Source: Nelumbo lutea (lineage: Eukaryota > Streptophyta > Magnoliopsida > Proteales > Nelumbonaceae). Taken from it: a stretch of DNA of 64,000 nucleotides. Under the pieces are notes generated by a model, which was not told where the DNA came from, made no database searches, and worked only from the letters and a program-made list of their open reading frames with translations. Of the stretch, positions 33,219-46,025 are shown piece after piece (position 1 is the stretch's first letter; every line of letters starts with the position of its first letter). The translations under genes and the position numbers were made by a program. The stretch lies in NCBI GenBank assembly GCA_022828595.1, contig JAKGHH010000007.1, positions 64,468,727 through 64,532,726 of the forward strand, read 5' to 3'.

Positions 33219-34058
33219 TAAAGGGAAATGAAATCCATCTTACGGATGGCCGAACCATGTAGGGTGGTTGGGCAAATTTTCAAAAATTTCTTTCTCCCTT
33301 TCGGGAATTATTCCCTGATTTAGAAAAAATGCATTTTTTAAGTTTTGATCTTGAAACAAACCAGACCAAATCTGTAGCTAAGATTAAGGGAGGGATATAT
33401 TTGATATGGAATCTAGGCAAGTAACTCCCAACATAGGTGTTCACGCTCAAAGAGGATATTAAATCCCACCTCCACTGAAAATGACACAGCTTAGGTTGAG
33501 GTAGGACCAACAAAGCAATTCTTCAACAAGAATTGCAATCCTTCAATAAGGATCATGCAGTGGATGTGATCACAACTTCAGATCTGATTCTTCAAGAAAG
33601 AATCATAATTAAGAACTGTTCTTGATCAGTCCAAGAATGTGAAAATTGAACTAGGTAGGGCGGCAAGAATAGAGAGAAGATCTAGGTTTTGCAAAATGTG
33701 TTTAACAAAAGGATTTCTCCCTCTATTTTATTACTTCTCTGGATAAGCTTCCTAATCCTATCAAGAGAGGGTTCTTTGATCTAAATCTTTATTAGGATCT
33801 GAACTCTCAAGTTGATAAGATTTGCTGATCTAGAAGTAGATCTAATATCAAATTTGCCCCCTTTAATTAACTAATTAACATAATTCGAGTTGGGCTTTAG
33901 GCCCATTAAGTTATTAGGATCACTTCCCCTTTAATTTGTTGGCTAGCTTTGCTATCTTTGTATGGCATGGAACCCTAACATTGATCTCCATAAAAGCCAT
34001 ATGGGTTCATCCTAACCTTTATTACAAGGTCTGGCCGAATTCACTACTGAAGACAGTG
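33219..34058 (-). repeat. Family-A LTR, 3' half, interrupted
   Basis: The minus-strand LTR end CCCTTTA is at 33219. Similarity continues to GAAGACAGTG at 34058, where the other copies go on with AACCCC. Here a + strand family-A element starts instead. It is plausibly the left LTR of the minus element whose rest lies at 39281-44542. Confidence 0.75.
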
Positions 34059-34632
34059 TGTTAGATAGTGTATTCCTTTAGCTCCAATTAGATTGATGTA
34101 CATTATTGACATTTATTGTAAATGAATAAAGTACATAATTGATTCATATTATTATAGTGTGTTTCTGTGTAATACCCTAAAAGTGGGCACTAATGAGACT
34201 CGTGTTAGTTTAAAATCTTTATATCATTTGGATAGATCTAGGGCGATTTATCTTGCCAAGGCTAACACTAATGTGCTACCAAGTTGGTTGAGGTGGCTTG
34301 TCTCAACTGTCAGGGTGAGACTTGAAGCACATGTAATGTGGTTTTATTTGAAACCCTGAATTGGACCATTTTCCAGTTATACCTAACCCCTAGACTCGAT
34401 TATGGTATTGCACTAGGTGTTGGATTGTACTGTCTTTGATATGCCAATCAGTGAGATCCTTAGCAGGGGTCAAAACTTGGGTACGTTGCGGCAGTTTGAG
34501 AATTCACCTGAGTGGTGATCATAGTGACAGAATCAGCCCCTTTGTTGGACAAAGTGAGTGGTCGGGGAATGCACTATCTCTGATGGAAACTTAAACTGTC
34601 GGCAGTTGATTTCAAACTTGTTGAGATTTGTT

Positions 34633-34663
<31 letters not shown>

Positions 34664-35773
34664 TATGGTTTCACAAAATGTTTGCAAAATGTTTTAATTC
34701 CCGGAATCCATATGAGCAGAGAGTGCAACATTGTACCTTGCAGCCGAGGGAGAGGCCATTTCTTGTTGGGTAGTGTTTGATCATTATTGGATGAGAGGTT
34801 AAGTGTAAGACCATTTAAGGCTTTTACTTGATGGGTTAATCTCACATAAGTCCATAGTCTCTGGGCCTTCATAAGGTGGCTGGACCTAGGGACCATTTAG
34901 TATAAATGTTGGGCCTGCTAAGTGCCCATACTAATGGGCTCAGGGGTTCATTGCCTCCAATAGCGAATTTGGTCGGGCCTTGTAATAGAGGCTAAGTTGA
35001 ACCCATATGGATTTTGTGGAGATCAATGTTAGGGTCCCACACCATACAAAGAGAGCTAAGCTAGCCAGCAAATTAAAGAGGAAATGAGCCTAATGACTTA
35101 ATGTTCCTAAAGCTCAATTCAAACTGACTTAATGAAATTAATAAGAGATTGGCGAATTTGAGATCAAATCTGCTTCTAGATCAGCAAGTAGATCAGCAAG
35201 AGGATAAGATATGTCTTATCCACTTAGGTGTTATGATCCTAATAAAGATTTGGATCAGAGAAGCCTCTCTGATATGATTAGGAAGCTAATCCAAGAAGTT
35301 GTGCTGGAAGAAACAATCATGAAGTTGTGCTCACATCCCTGCATAATTCTTGCTGAAAAATTAGGGTTCTTGTTGAAGAATCTCTTTGCTGATTTTACCT
35401 CACCATAAGTTGTGCCATCTTTAGTGGAGAACGGATTTAGTGAATTCTTTGGGCGTGAACACCTACGTTGGGAATCTCTTTGCTGATTTTACCTCACCAT
35501 AAGTTGTGCCATCTTTAGTGGAGAACGGATTTAGTGAATTCTTTGGGCGTGAACACCTACGTTGGGAACTACTGTTGATTCTGTATCAGGTATATTCCTC
35601 CATTCATCTTGGTTTCAGATTTGGTTTAATTTGTTTCAAGAACAAATATTAAAAAATGCAGTTTTTCTAAATCAGGGAATATGATTCTTGAAAGGGAGAA
35701 AGAAATTTTTGAAATTTCACCCAGCCACTCAGCATGGTTCGGCCATCCATATGATGGATATCCATTCCCTTTA
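34059..35773 (+). repeat. 5' LTR of a + strand family-A Copia element
   Basis: 1715 bp, from TGTTAGATAG to CCCTTTA, one base before a primer site TGGTATCAAAGT at 35775-35786. Includes a (TA)n run near 34640-34662 and a perfect 94-bp tandem duplication (35378-35565). Confidence 0.88.
35378..35565 (+). repeat. Perfect 94-bp tandem duplication in the LTR
   Basis: Units 35378-35471 and 35472-35565 are identical, base by base, beginning GAATCTCTTTGCTGATTT and including GGGCGTGAACACCTACGTT. No other family-A copy has two units. Confidence 0.95.
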
Positions 35774-36141
35774 GTGGTATCAAAGTCAGGTTCAAGTCTT
35801 GAACCAAATCTAGACTAGATCTGAACCTATGCAAATGGGCAGAAACTGTTATTCCCGATTTGCACAAGTTTGTAGTTTTTCTGGGAATTGGTTCCCATTT
35901 TTTGGGCATGTAGATCTGAAATTAATTATTTATTATTCTTTAATGATTATGGAATGGTTGTGTAATTGTTTCTTGGATTCTTGGGTTGTCGTGTGATGGA
36001 GGTCGAATTCTTTAAAGGCTTCAAGATTTACACACCCTGCAACTTTTCACTCTATTCATTTTGGTCTGTAAATAATTTTTTTAATTTTTGTTTTTAGATA
36101 AAACGTATAGGATTTGATGTGATGTAATTAATAGAAAAATT

Positions 36142-36180
<39 letters not shown>

Positions 36181-39100
36181 CGTTTGAAGACTTGTTGGAG
36201 CATGTGGAGGAAAGAAAATACCTTTTGTAGTTAAAGAAATTGCAATCTGCGATTTATAAATATCAAATTCATAATCCGCGATTAACCCTTTGTTTTGCAG
36301 GTTTGCAATCAAACATACAACCATCTGATATGTTTTTCTTGCTGATTTTTTATTGTCTTTAATCGGTTGTAATTAATTTCATATCACAGTCTTGAATTGA
36401 ATATTGCAATGGACACCAAACCCTAGGCCAGTTTGACCCAAGATTAGTCCAAATTGGTAGGATTGAACCTGTGGTTCAATAGGGGTCTGTTCTCAGCCCC
36501 AAATTCTGATTTGGGCCAAGGGTTTGATGGCCCATTACAAGATCTGATTCAGCCCACCCTATAAAACCCAAATTTGTTAAGTTAAAACTGCATTAGCCCT
36601 ATTTCAACATAAATGCTATATGGCCTAAACTGCAAGATAATGTTATATGATAATATTATGAGCTTTAATGGGCTGATATAGATTTAACTTAAATTAATTA
36701 GGGTTTTTTAGTTGATTTAATTGATTGGATTAATTATGTGATTTTTTATATATGTGGATGTGTGAGATGTGCTACGTACATGGGCCATAAGTACTTGGCC
36801 CATGTTTATTTGTTAATGGCTCTCTATGCACACCATGGTTGAATGCACATCATTTTCATGGTTCCCTAAAGATCATTGGATGATCTCCTTTTTTGATGGG
36901 CCCCAGATCAGTTTCCTCCTTAAGAGGAACCGTGCGGAACCCTAAACATTTTGGGCCCATTTGAATCTGACTTTCAAAAAGTCAGTAAGAGCTACTTTGG
37001 TTTGACCTAAATAAGGTCTAGGGACGTAGCAACTTGTTCCCTCCATATATATATATAAGTGCATGAGATAGGGAGATTCATATGATGAACTCTCTAAAGG
37101 CTTTTCGTCATTAGCATGAAGTTGGGCTTTGTAGCTGAAACAGTTGGCTCAATGCATCGTATGTGATTTTCCACATTTCTAGAGATATAATCGTGTCTCC
37201 ATCCCTGAGATGGGAGGGAAATCTCAAAGATGAAGAAATAGAAATGGAACATAGATTAAAAGCCTTTTCTATGTAAATAACATGAATCAATTTAAGTTGT
37301 GAACTAATAGTTTGCATTGCTTTTTACCAAAAATGGCAAGCAGATAGTTCGCCATATTGTTGGATGACAACAAACTTAAGGGACCAAATTACGCTGACTA
37401 GTTCCATAACTTTATGTTGGTGCTGACGTTAGAGAAATTGGAGAAGATAGCCAAAACCTTACACCGGAACGTCTAGGTGATAGGGCTTCAGATGCCTGTA
37501 ACAAAGTATCAAAAATGGGAGGAGAAGAACTCTCTTGCCCGGTGTAACATTATAGTCTCCTTAGATAATCCAATTTAGAGACAATTCGATAAGATCAAAG
37601 TGTCAAAGGATATCATGAATAGTTTAAGGACCGTGTATGGATAGTCTAAGGACCGGTGTTACATTATAGTCTAAGGTCTTGAAGCTATTTATGACCACAC
37701 AAACGACTGAGAACCAACAAGTTAATGACCATTGTTTAAAGATGATGGGCTATATCAATGAACTGGTGGCTCTCGAGTTAGGGCTTGATGATGACATCAA
37801 GATTGATGCCATCCTAAACTCTTTGCCTCCCTCCTTTAATCAGTTTATCATGAACTATAACATGAGTAAGTTAAATGTTAACCTTTAGGAATTCAGCAAT
37901 ATGTTGTAGAGGGCTGAAGAACTATTTAAGAAGGACAAGCCAATTGCCATGCTTGTTGAAGGTGGCAAATCGGGCAACAAAAAGCGGAAGTCAAAGAAGA
38001 AGCCTTAGAAAAAGGTTGGTAAACCAAAAAAGTAGAAAAAAGACAAGGCATCAGATGCATGTAATTTTTGCAAGTAGACCGACTACTCGAAGTGTAATTG
38101 CCTCAATATCTGCAGACCAAGAAGCAAGGTAATTTCGAATCCTTTGTCATAGAAACCAATTTGTTGGTTATTTCTGCATCCTGGCGTATTGAATTCGGGC
38201 CTTCTAATCATGCATATAACACATTGCAGGGGTTGAAGACAAGTAGAAGGCTAAGTGACAAGAAGTAGTTCTTTACTTGGGAACTTCTACAATAGTTGCA
38301 GCTACAACCATATGAACTGTAGAATTATTTTTCAGAGAAAGCATTATTGTACTTAAAAGTTGTCTTTATATACCAACATTAAAAGAAAATTTGATTTCTG
38401 TTTCAAAATTGTGTTAGGATGGTCTCTATGTTCTTCATCATTCTTTGGAAACTAATGTTATTGAATATACGTCGGAAATAACCCCCAGGAAAAGAACTCG
38501 TGATACATTTAATCCCACGTACCTGTGATATTATCGACTTGGCTACATTAACATAGATCATATCATTAGGTTGGTAGAGTATGGTCCTTTGGATTTTCTA
38601 ATTGTAGAAGATCTTCCAACCTGTGAACCTGACCTTTAGGGTAAAATGACAAAACAACCATTTACAATTATTCATGAAAGATCTACAGACACACTTGACC
38701 TGATACATACTAATGTATGTGGTCCCATGAATGTTAGGACACAGAACTAGAATGTTTATTTTATAACCTTTACCAATGAATTCTCTCGGTACGGTTACCT
38801 GTACCTAATGAGACATAAGTCTAGATCCTTTAAAAAGTTCAAGGAGTTCAAACAAGAGGTTGATAAACAGTTGGGGAGACAGATTAAGGCCCTTCGATAT
38901 TGGTTCCTTCTGCTACACCACAATTACATGGTGTATCGGAGTGAAGAAATCATACTCTATTAGATATTGTCCGTTCACTTCTCGTCTACTCAGAATTACC
39001 TATATCCTTTTGGGGTTACGCATTAGAGACTGCGATATATGTGCTGCGGGTTCCAACTAAATTTGTTCCTAAGACTCCATATGAGCTATAGCCCGGTAAG

Positions 39101-39280
39101 AAACCAAGTGTGAAATACTTAAAGATTTGGAGTTGTCCGACACATGTTAAAAGAACAAGTGCTGACAAAGTAGAATCCAAGAGCACTTGTTGATTTGTAG
39201 GTTACCCCAAAAGATTTGTAGGTTATTTATTCTATGACCCAAATGAGCAAAATGTGTTTTACAGTCGAAATGCCCATCGT
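35774..39280 (+). pseudogene. Family-A Copia internal region, + strand, decayed and 3' truncated
   Basis: After the PBS comes a 1.5-kb leader (with a 34-base T-run at 36144-36177), then gag from 37333 (LLDDNKLKGPNYAD, ILNSLPPSFNQFIMNYNMSK). The zinc knuckle is damaged near 38058. A protease remnant near 38170-38250 reads RIEFGPSNHAYNTLQGLKTS, where the Copia active site Asp-Ser-Gly would be expected. The integrase core at 38660-38880 has DTLDLIHTNVCGPMNV and FSRYGYLYLMRHKSRSF, and the integrase C-terminus at 39070-39275 has FVGYPKRFVGYLFYDPNE. Many in-frame stops. It ends at about 39280 within FYSRNA, fused to an opposing element. Confidence 0.85.
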
Positions 39281-42200
39281 GAAGATGTAACCAGATGTAT
39301 GCATTCTATCATGTTGGTTTGATTGGAAGTCGGTATCAATATATCCAATGATCTATAGTGAATTACCATTGAGTACCAAACAAAACTCCTTTTGTCCTTC
39401 AAAGGCACTTGAGTAAGTTTTTTACAGCTATCCAATGCTCCTAACCTGGGTTAGATTGAAACTTACTTACTACACTCACTACCTGAGCATTGTTAAGCCG
39501 AGTTTATAGCATGACATACATGATGCTCCCTATGGTGAGGCATAGGGAACCTCTCTCATGCCCTTAATCTCCTCGAGAATCTTGGGAAACATACCCTTAG
39601 AGAGAGTGACTCCATACCTAAAAAGAACATTTCCTTTTTTGGAGTTCTCCATACTGCATCTTTTGGTTATCTTGTCAATGTAAGTAGACTGGGATAATCC
39701 TATTATCCTTTTCGATCTATCACTACAGAGTTGAAGACCTAAGATGTAATAGGTTTCTCTAAGATCTTCATGGACAATTGTGAAAGCCACACTTTCACCG
39801 TAATTAACATCTCTACATCATTTCCAATGAATAGAATGTCATCTACATACAAAACCGAGAAAGTAACCTTATCTCCCACTATCTTCTTATAAACACAGAG
39901 CTCATCTATATTCTGCTCAAAGTCAAACTGTTTGATAGTAGAGTCAAACCAAATGTTCTAGCTCCTAAAAGCTTGCTTATGTCCATATATGAATTGATTA
40001 AGTTTACATACCATGTGTTCCTGACCTGTGGCAATGAATCCTTGTGGTTGCTGCATGTAGATATCTTCAGTAAGATCTCCATTCAAGAATGTGATTTTGA
40101 CATCCATTTGCCAAATCTCGTAGTCATAGTGTACTGCTACAACTAGCAGGATCCTAAGAGATTTAAGCATGTCCACTGGTGAAAAGGTTTCCTCATAGTT
40201 GATTCCCTCTTTCTGATGGTACCTTTTCGCCACAACACAATCCTTGTAGGTCTCAACCTTACCATTTGGGCCTTTCTTCCTCTTATAGATCCATTTACAA
40301 CCAATTGCTTTTACCCCAGTGATGAATCTACAAGAATCCAGACTCCATTGGTCTTCATTGAGTCCATCTTAGCTCTCATGGAATCTACCCACTTCAAGGA
40401 ATCTATGTCCAATATAGCTTCCTCATAAGTCATGGGATCAATCTTTACTAATCGTGGCTTCCACCAAGTAACTTTCTTGGTCATAGCCATAATGAACTGG
40501 AGGCCTAGATACCCGGGTGACCTTCTAGGTTGGTTATTATCTGAAGCCTGTGGGACATCTCCAACTACCCCTGAGCTCTCCTCATCAAGAACAACTTCCT
40601 GATGATGATTGTTCAGGATGTAATCTTCTTCAATGAAATGAGCATTTTGACTGTAAAACCCCTTTTGCTTGGATTCCAGGTATTGAGGACAGTTCATCTT
40701 CCAGTGGCCAGTCTTTTTGCAGAAGTGACATGCATCAGATGTCTATCCTTCTTCTGCTTTTTGGACTTGGTGCCTCTCTTCTCGGGTTTCTTCTTTGCCT
40801 TTCTCTTTTTCTTGCTTGACTTTGCTAGCTTCAACAAGCATAGCAATAGGCTCATCCTTTTTAATCAGTTCCTTGGCCCTCAGCAACATATTGCTGAGTT
40901 CTTGAACGCTGACATTTAGCTTATTTATATTGTAGTTCATTATGAATGGATTGAAGGATGGAGGCAAAGAATTGAGAATGGTGTCTATCTGGGTCGTGTG
41001 ATCCAGGCCGGATCCAAGAGCCTCAAGCTCATTGATGTAACCCATCACCCGAAGACAATGGCCATGAACTTGCTGCCTCTTTGACATCTGTGCGGTCATG
41101 AACTATTTCAACAGCTTCTATCATGTAGAATGATTCTACTCTTCATACATTGTCTTTAAACTATCCAATATGTCATTGGCTAGTTCGATCTGATCGAACT
41201 GCCTCTGTATCGGATTGTCCAGGGAGGCAATGATATAGCACCGAGCCGAGTTTTTCTCCTCCCAATCCTGATAGTCCCTTCTACGGGCCTCAGAAGACCT
41301 ATCACCCGGACACTCCGGGGTAGGGTTTTAGCCACCTTGTCCAACTTCTCAGTAGTCAGGACCAGCATAAGCTTGTGGTACCACTCGGCATAGTTTGGGC
41401 CCTTAAGCTTGTAGTTGTCAAGAAGCTTTGTAAATTGTCCGTTTGCCATTTTCTGATAAAGGAGCAAACATCAGTCAACAACCTAACTTGATTCTGGGTG
41501 GGAAATCACATAGGGTGCATGGAGCCAACTGTTTCAGTTGCTTAACCCCATCACCTTTTTGTGAATGATCATATCCACTCATCATATGAGCTTTCTCTTT
41601 GTCATCTATCAGACAAGGTTCATTGCCATTTTAGGTTAAACATTTCTGTCAAGTGAGTGCTCACTCATCATATTCGTGAACGCCAAGGTACCGTGAGAAT
41701 CTTCCCTTTTCTGGTAAGGTCCACCCTCATCGGTCTATAACACCCCTATCATCTTATGAAACATTCCGACAAATCTAGTAGCAAATGGATAGCCCAATTT
41801 TATGGTGTGTTTCCTCATTACTGAAGGACCCATCTTCATGCTCATGATGGAAGGCCTTTAGAGAGTATATCATATGAATCTCCCTATGACATGCACTCAA
41901 ATTTCATGAGGGAACAAAAGTTAAGCCCTATTTTGATTTAGGTCAAACCAAAGTGGCTCCCACTGACTTTCATAAAGCCAGATTTAGGGCCGAGAACAGC
42001 CCCCATCGAACCACAGATTCGATCCAACCAGTTTGGTCCAACCTGGTTCGAATGGGTCTAGGGTTTGATTTGTAATTCAAGAAAACAATCTGAAATTAAT
42101 TACTGATCAAAGACAATCAGAAATCGGTGACAGGGCTGTTCGCACATCTCAAACGTGCAAAACAAACGTCAGAACCCAGTTTGCAGTTTTACAAACTGCA

Positions 42201-42646
42201 AATCGCAGATAGCGATCTTGATATCTGCGAAATCTCCTTCTACGTCGCCATCTTCGATCAAGAAAATAAAATAAATAGAAAACCTAATTTTTATTAATAT
42301 TACATCTGATCGAATCCTATACATTCAGTCTAGAAAAGAAAAAAAAATTATTTACAAACTAGAATGTAAAAACAAAAACTGCAAATCGCAAGTTTATTGC
42401 GCCAATCAAGATTTTGATCTTCATTTGTACGAAAAGCCTAAAAATCAAGAAAATAATAAAGAACAGTTCTAAATAAAATTCTAGATTAAAAAATTAGTTT
42501 CAGATCACTCGCCCTTTAACTGGGAACCGATTTCCCAGAAAAAACCCTAATCTACGCAAATCGGGTAGAACGCCTTCTACCCATTTGTGCAGGTTCAGAT
42601 CATGTTTAATTTTGGTTCAAGAATTGAACCATGGCTCTGATACCAC
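39281..42646 (-). pseudogene. Family-A Copia internal region, minus strand, internally deleted
   Basis: Reading leftward: primer site TGGTATCAGAGCC (42645-42633); leader; gag (about 41450-40740) with LLDNYKLKGPNYAEWYHKLM and ILNSLPPSFNPFIMNYNINK; zinc knuckle CHFCKKTGHWKMNCP near 40730-40690. This joins directly to the integrase tail QKGFYSQNAHFIEEDYIL, so protease and integrase core are deleted. RT follows (40560-39530) with SLKWVDSMRAKMDSMKTNGV, MAKRYHQKEGINYEETFSPV, MDVKITFLNGDLTEDIYMQQ and KRIIGLSQSTYIDKITKRCS. RNase H is cut off at about 39281. Confidence 0.87.
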
Positions 42647-44542
42647 TAAAGGGATGAGAGATCCATCATATGGATGGCCGAACCCTGTAGGGAGGTAGGG
42701 TAAAATTTCAAAATTTTCTCTCTCCCATGTGGGAATCACATTCCCTGTTTTAGAAAAATTGCATTTTTCAGGGATCAATCTTGAACCAAGAACTGAACCC
42801 AATCCAAACCAAAATAGTAGGAGAGGGATATACCTGATACGAAGAAATAATATCTTCCAATGGAGGTGTTCACGCCCAAGAAAAAATCCAAAGATGGCTC
42901 CCACTGAATATGTCACAGTGTAGAATGGAGCAGAATCAACAGTGTTCTTCCAAAGAACCAAAACCTTCACCAAGAATTCGCTAGAGGGTAGGTGAGCATG
43001 ACTCCCAATCAAATTTTCACCAAAGACTGATATCAAGAACACTTCTTGATCGCTCCTACGACAATGGAGATCGAATTGGCTATGGCGGTAACTGGAGGAG
43101 AACGCAAGGAGAAAATGGCATAGTCACACAGTTGCTGTCTTCTCTCTAGGTGCTCTGAGATCTGATCTCTGCGATTTTTGGGATGGTATGATGAACTGAA
43201 TGGTTTGCCCCCTCCTCCTTTTATTTGAATCTGGACTCTCTTTAAGTGATAAGGATAAATTTTTATCTTATCTGCAGATTGGATCAGCTCTCTCCTAATC
43301 TCATTAGAAGGTTTCCAAATCCAAATCTGTATTCAGATCTAGACTCTCTGAGTGGATAAGGATAACTCCCTATCCTATCTACTGATCCAATCCTAGATCC
43401 GTCCCTCTCTTTAATTAGTCCAACTAAACCAATTCGAAATGGGCTTTTAAGCCCAATAAGTCTAAGTGCTCAGAATGCTTCCAACCTGCTGCCCAGTTGG
43501 GCTTCTTTGTATGGTGTGGGACCCAAACATTGATCTACACATCAGCCACATGGATTAAGCCCAACCTTTGTTACAAGGCCTGGCCGAATTCACTGGAAAG
43601 ACAGTGAACCCCCTAAAGCCCATGGCATGGACTCCTAATGGGCCCAACACTTACACTAAGTGGTCCTTGGGCCAAGCCACTTTATAAAAACCCAAGGACT
43701 ATGGGCAGATACAAGATTAGCCCATCATGCATTACCCTCAATAGTTTTACACTTAACCTCTCAGCCCGTAATGATCAAACACTACCCGACGAGAAAGGAC
43801 CTTTCCTTCGGCTGCAAGGAACAGTGTTGCACTCTCTGCTCACATGGATCCCAGGAATTAAAACCTTTTGCAAACATTTTGAAACCGTAATGTATATATG
43901 TATATCCATATATAAATATATTTTGCAAAACAAATTTCAACGATTGAAATCAGCTGCCGACAGTTTTGGTTTCCATCAAAGAGAGTGCATCCTCGATCAT
44001 TACCTTTGTCCAACAAAGGGGCTGATCATGTCACTATGATCACCCACTCAGATGAATTCTCGAACTGTCCCAACATACCCAGGTTTTGACCCCCTCTAAA
44101 GATCTAACCGATTGGCATATCAAAGATAGCTCAATCCGACACATAATGCAATATCATAATCGAGTTTAGGAATCAGGTATAACATTCCAGTTTTGCCCAC
44201 CAGTCTCCAAGGTCCAGGGCAATACTGGAATTCTGGTGCGGTTCAGGGTTTCAAGAAAACTCACACTGCATGTTCATCGGGCCTCACCCTGGCAACTGGG
44301 ACAAGCCACCCCAACCAACTTGGCGGCACATCAGTGTCAGCCTTGGCAAGATAAATCTCCCTAGATCTACCCAACGGCTGTGAATATTCTAAACTAACAT
44401 GAGTCTTATAAGTCTCCAGTTTAAGGGTATTACACAGAAACACACCACAATAACATGAATAAAATATGTATTTTATTCATTTACAATAAATGTCATAATG
44501 TACATCAATCTGATTGGAGCTAAAGTCATACACTGTCTAATA
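42647..44542 (-). repeat. 5' LTR of the minus-strand family-A element
   Basis: 1896 bp, from TATTAGACAG (mutated TGTTAG) at 44542 to CCCTTTA at 42647, one base from the primer site. The full set of family-A LTR blocks is present. The right flank is Gypsy gag D, so this element inserted into or recombined with that gag. Confidence 0.88.
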
Positions 44543-46025
44543 GTTCTTTGGCTTGTTTGCCATGACATACCACTTGAATTCCTTGTGGGTAATTCCCTTC
44601 CGAGCTGTAGTAAAGTGTACTGTTGGATCAAGGTCTAGTATCTACAAACAAGTTTTCGTTGAAGTGCTTGATATAGCTCCGAATTGATTCTTCGTCCCTC
44701 TACACCACATTCAGAAGACTCTCCTATGACTTTAGGCACTTCTTACTAGTGATGAAGTGATCCGTGAACATGTTTGCGAACTGTGCCTAGCTTTTGACAG
44801 AGCCTAGTGTGAGGTTCTTGTACCAGGTTCAAACTGCGCCCCTGAATATGGTGGAGAAACCCACGCACATACAAGCTTTGCTGGCACCAGCAAGATGCAT
44901 CTGGGATGGGTCAAAAGACCCATCATACTTGTCCAATGGTGGTACTTTGAAATCCTTCGGCATCAGGGCCGCTAGAAGCTCGGGTGATAGGGGGATGGCT
45001 GGCTCAACAGAGCAAGCGCCGTTCTTGTGGCCACTGAGCTTATCTCTTCTCTTTCTCTGCTTTGCCCTACCGAGTGACTGGGCTTCGTTAGCGGACTGTT
45101 CCTGCTTGAGGAACGGTGAGTCTTGTGACGTCACCGCTGCTGCTTCTCCACTTGTGTTGCATATGTGCTACCAGCCTCAGTGTTGTCAGGTATGTTGATT
45201 TTGCTCCGAATAATGGGGCAAGGTGGATTGGGGTCCTTCTTGCCGCTTCTTCGCCACGTGACTGGTGCTGGCTATCGCAGGGTACTGAGGGGCTTCCTCT
45301 CGAGCTCACACCTCGGGCCCCAAGCTGATGATCTACGTTCTCTTGCTGCGGAAGCTGCCAACTGTGCCTCTCAAGCTAGCTAAGCTCGGGCCTGTCCTTC
45401 GAGTTCCCCCTTTGAGAGACTGGGGAGTATGTCGTTCATCTACTCTACCCCGTGGTGGGGTTCATCCCGTCGGAGGGATGGGTACCTGTGAAGTTCTCTC
45501 ATCGCGGGGAGGAGACTGGTGGACGTTCTGATGGGCCCGATGCTGGTTCTAGTTCTGAGTTTGTCCTTGATATTGACTTGTTGGTTGGTTCGGCTGCAGT
45601 GGTGGGAACTGTTGGTAGAAGTAATATTGTTGAAACTGTTGGAACTAGTGAATCTGTTGCATCGTTCGGACGCTCTGAATGAGGTCGTTAATCTAGGAAT
45701 GCCTGATCCTAGGGGGAATCATAGAGGGCTCCGAAAATGTGTTGTTCACTTGGGAGAGCGGGACATTCACCTGTTGGGTGGTGTGCGGCATCGACAGTGA
45801 TGGGACCCCCAAAACTGTCAGGGGGATAGTGAATTGGCCAATGGTCACCGAGGGACCTTGGGGAGTGGTCGTTTGTTGCTCTCGCCCCTTGGTGACGTTC
45901 ATGTTGAGACCCTTTCCGGTATTTCTCGAAGATGCCATTGAGAGTGAGATTGAAGTTAAGATTAAGACTAGGATTGGGATGACCTTTCGATCGTTTCCCA
46001 TAGATGGCACTAATTGATGGTGCAT
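44543..46025 (-). pseudogene. Ty3/Gypsy gag (element D), truncated
   Basis: Minus-strand frames. N-terminal part 46025-45693 has MASSRNTGKGLNMNVTKGRE. The conserved capsid start at about 45000-44830 has MPKDFKVPPLDKYDGSFDPS, LAGASKACMCVGFSTIFRGA, followed by TFRGAV-type and LKSHRRV-like sequence to 44560. Frameshifts separate the blocks. The gag is cut at 44542 by the family-A LTR, and no pol is present. Confidence 0.75.

Noticed and set aside
34640..34662. (TA)n run as a promoter or origin
   Set aside because: A simple repeat present in varied length in several LTR-A copies (for example near 22004 and 60648); no functional context.
35378..35565. CRISPR-like repeat
   Set aside because: Only two adjacent identical 94-bp units, no spacers, in an LTR of a eukaryotic genome.
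44794..45800. Plus-strand frames of 70-134 codons
   Set aside because: Shadows of the minus-strand Gypsy gag D, whose conserved capsid motif fixes the real strand.
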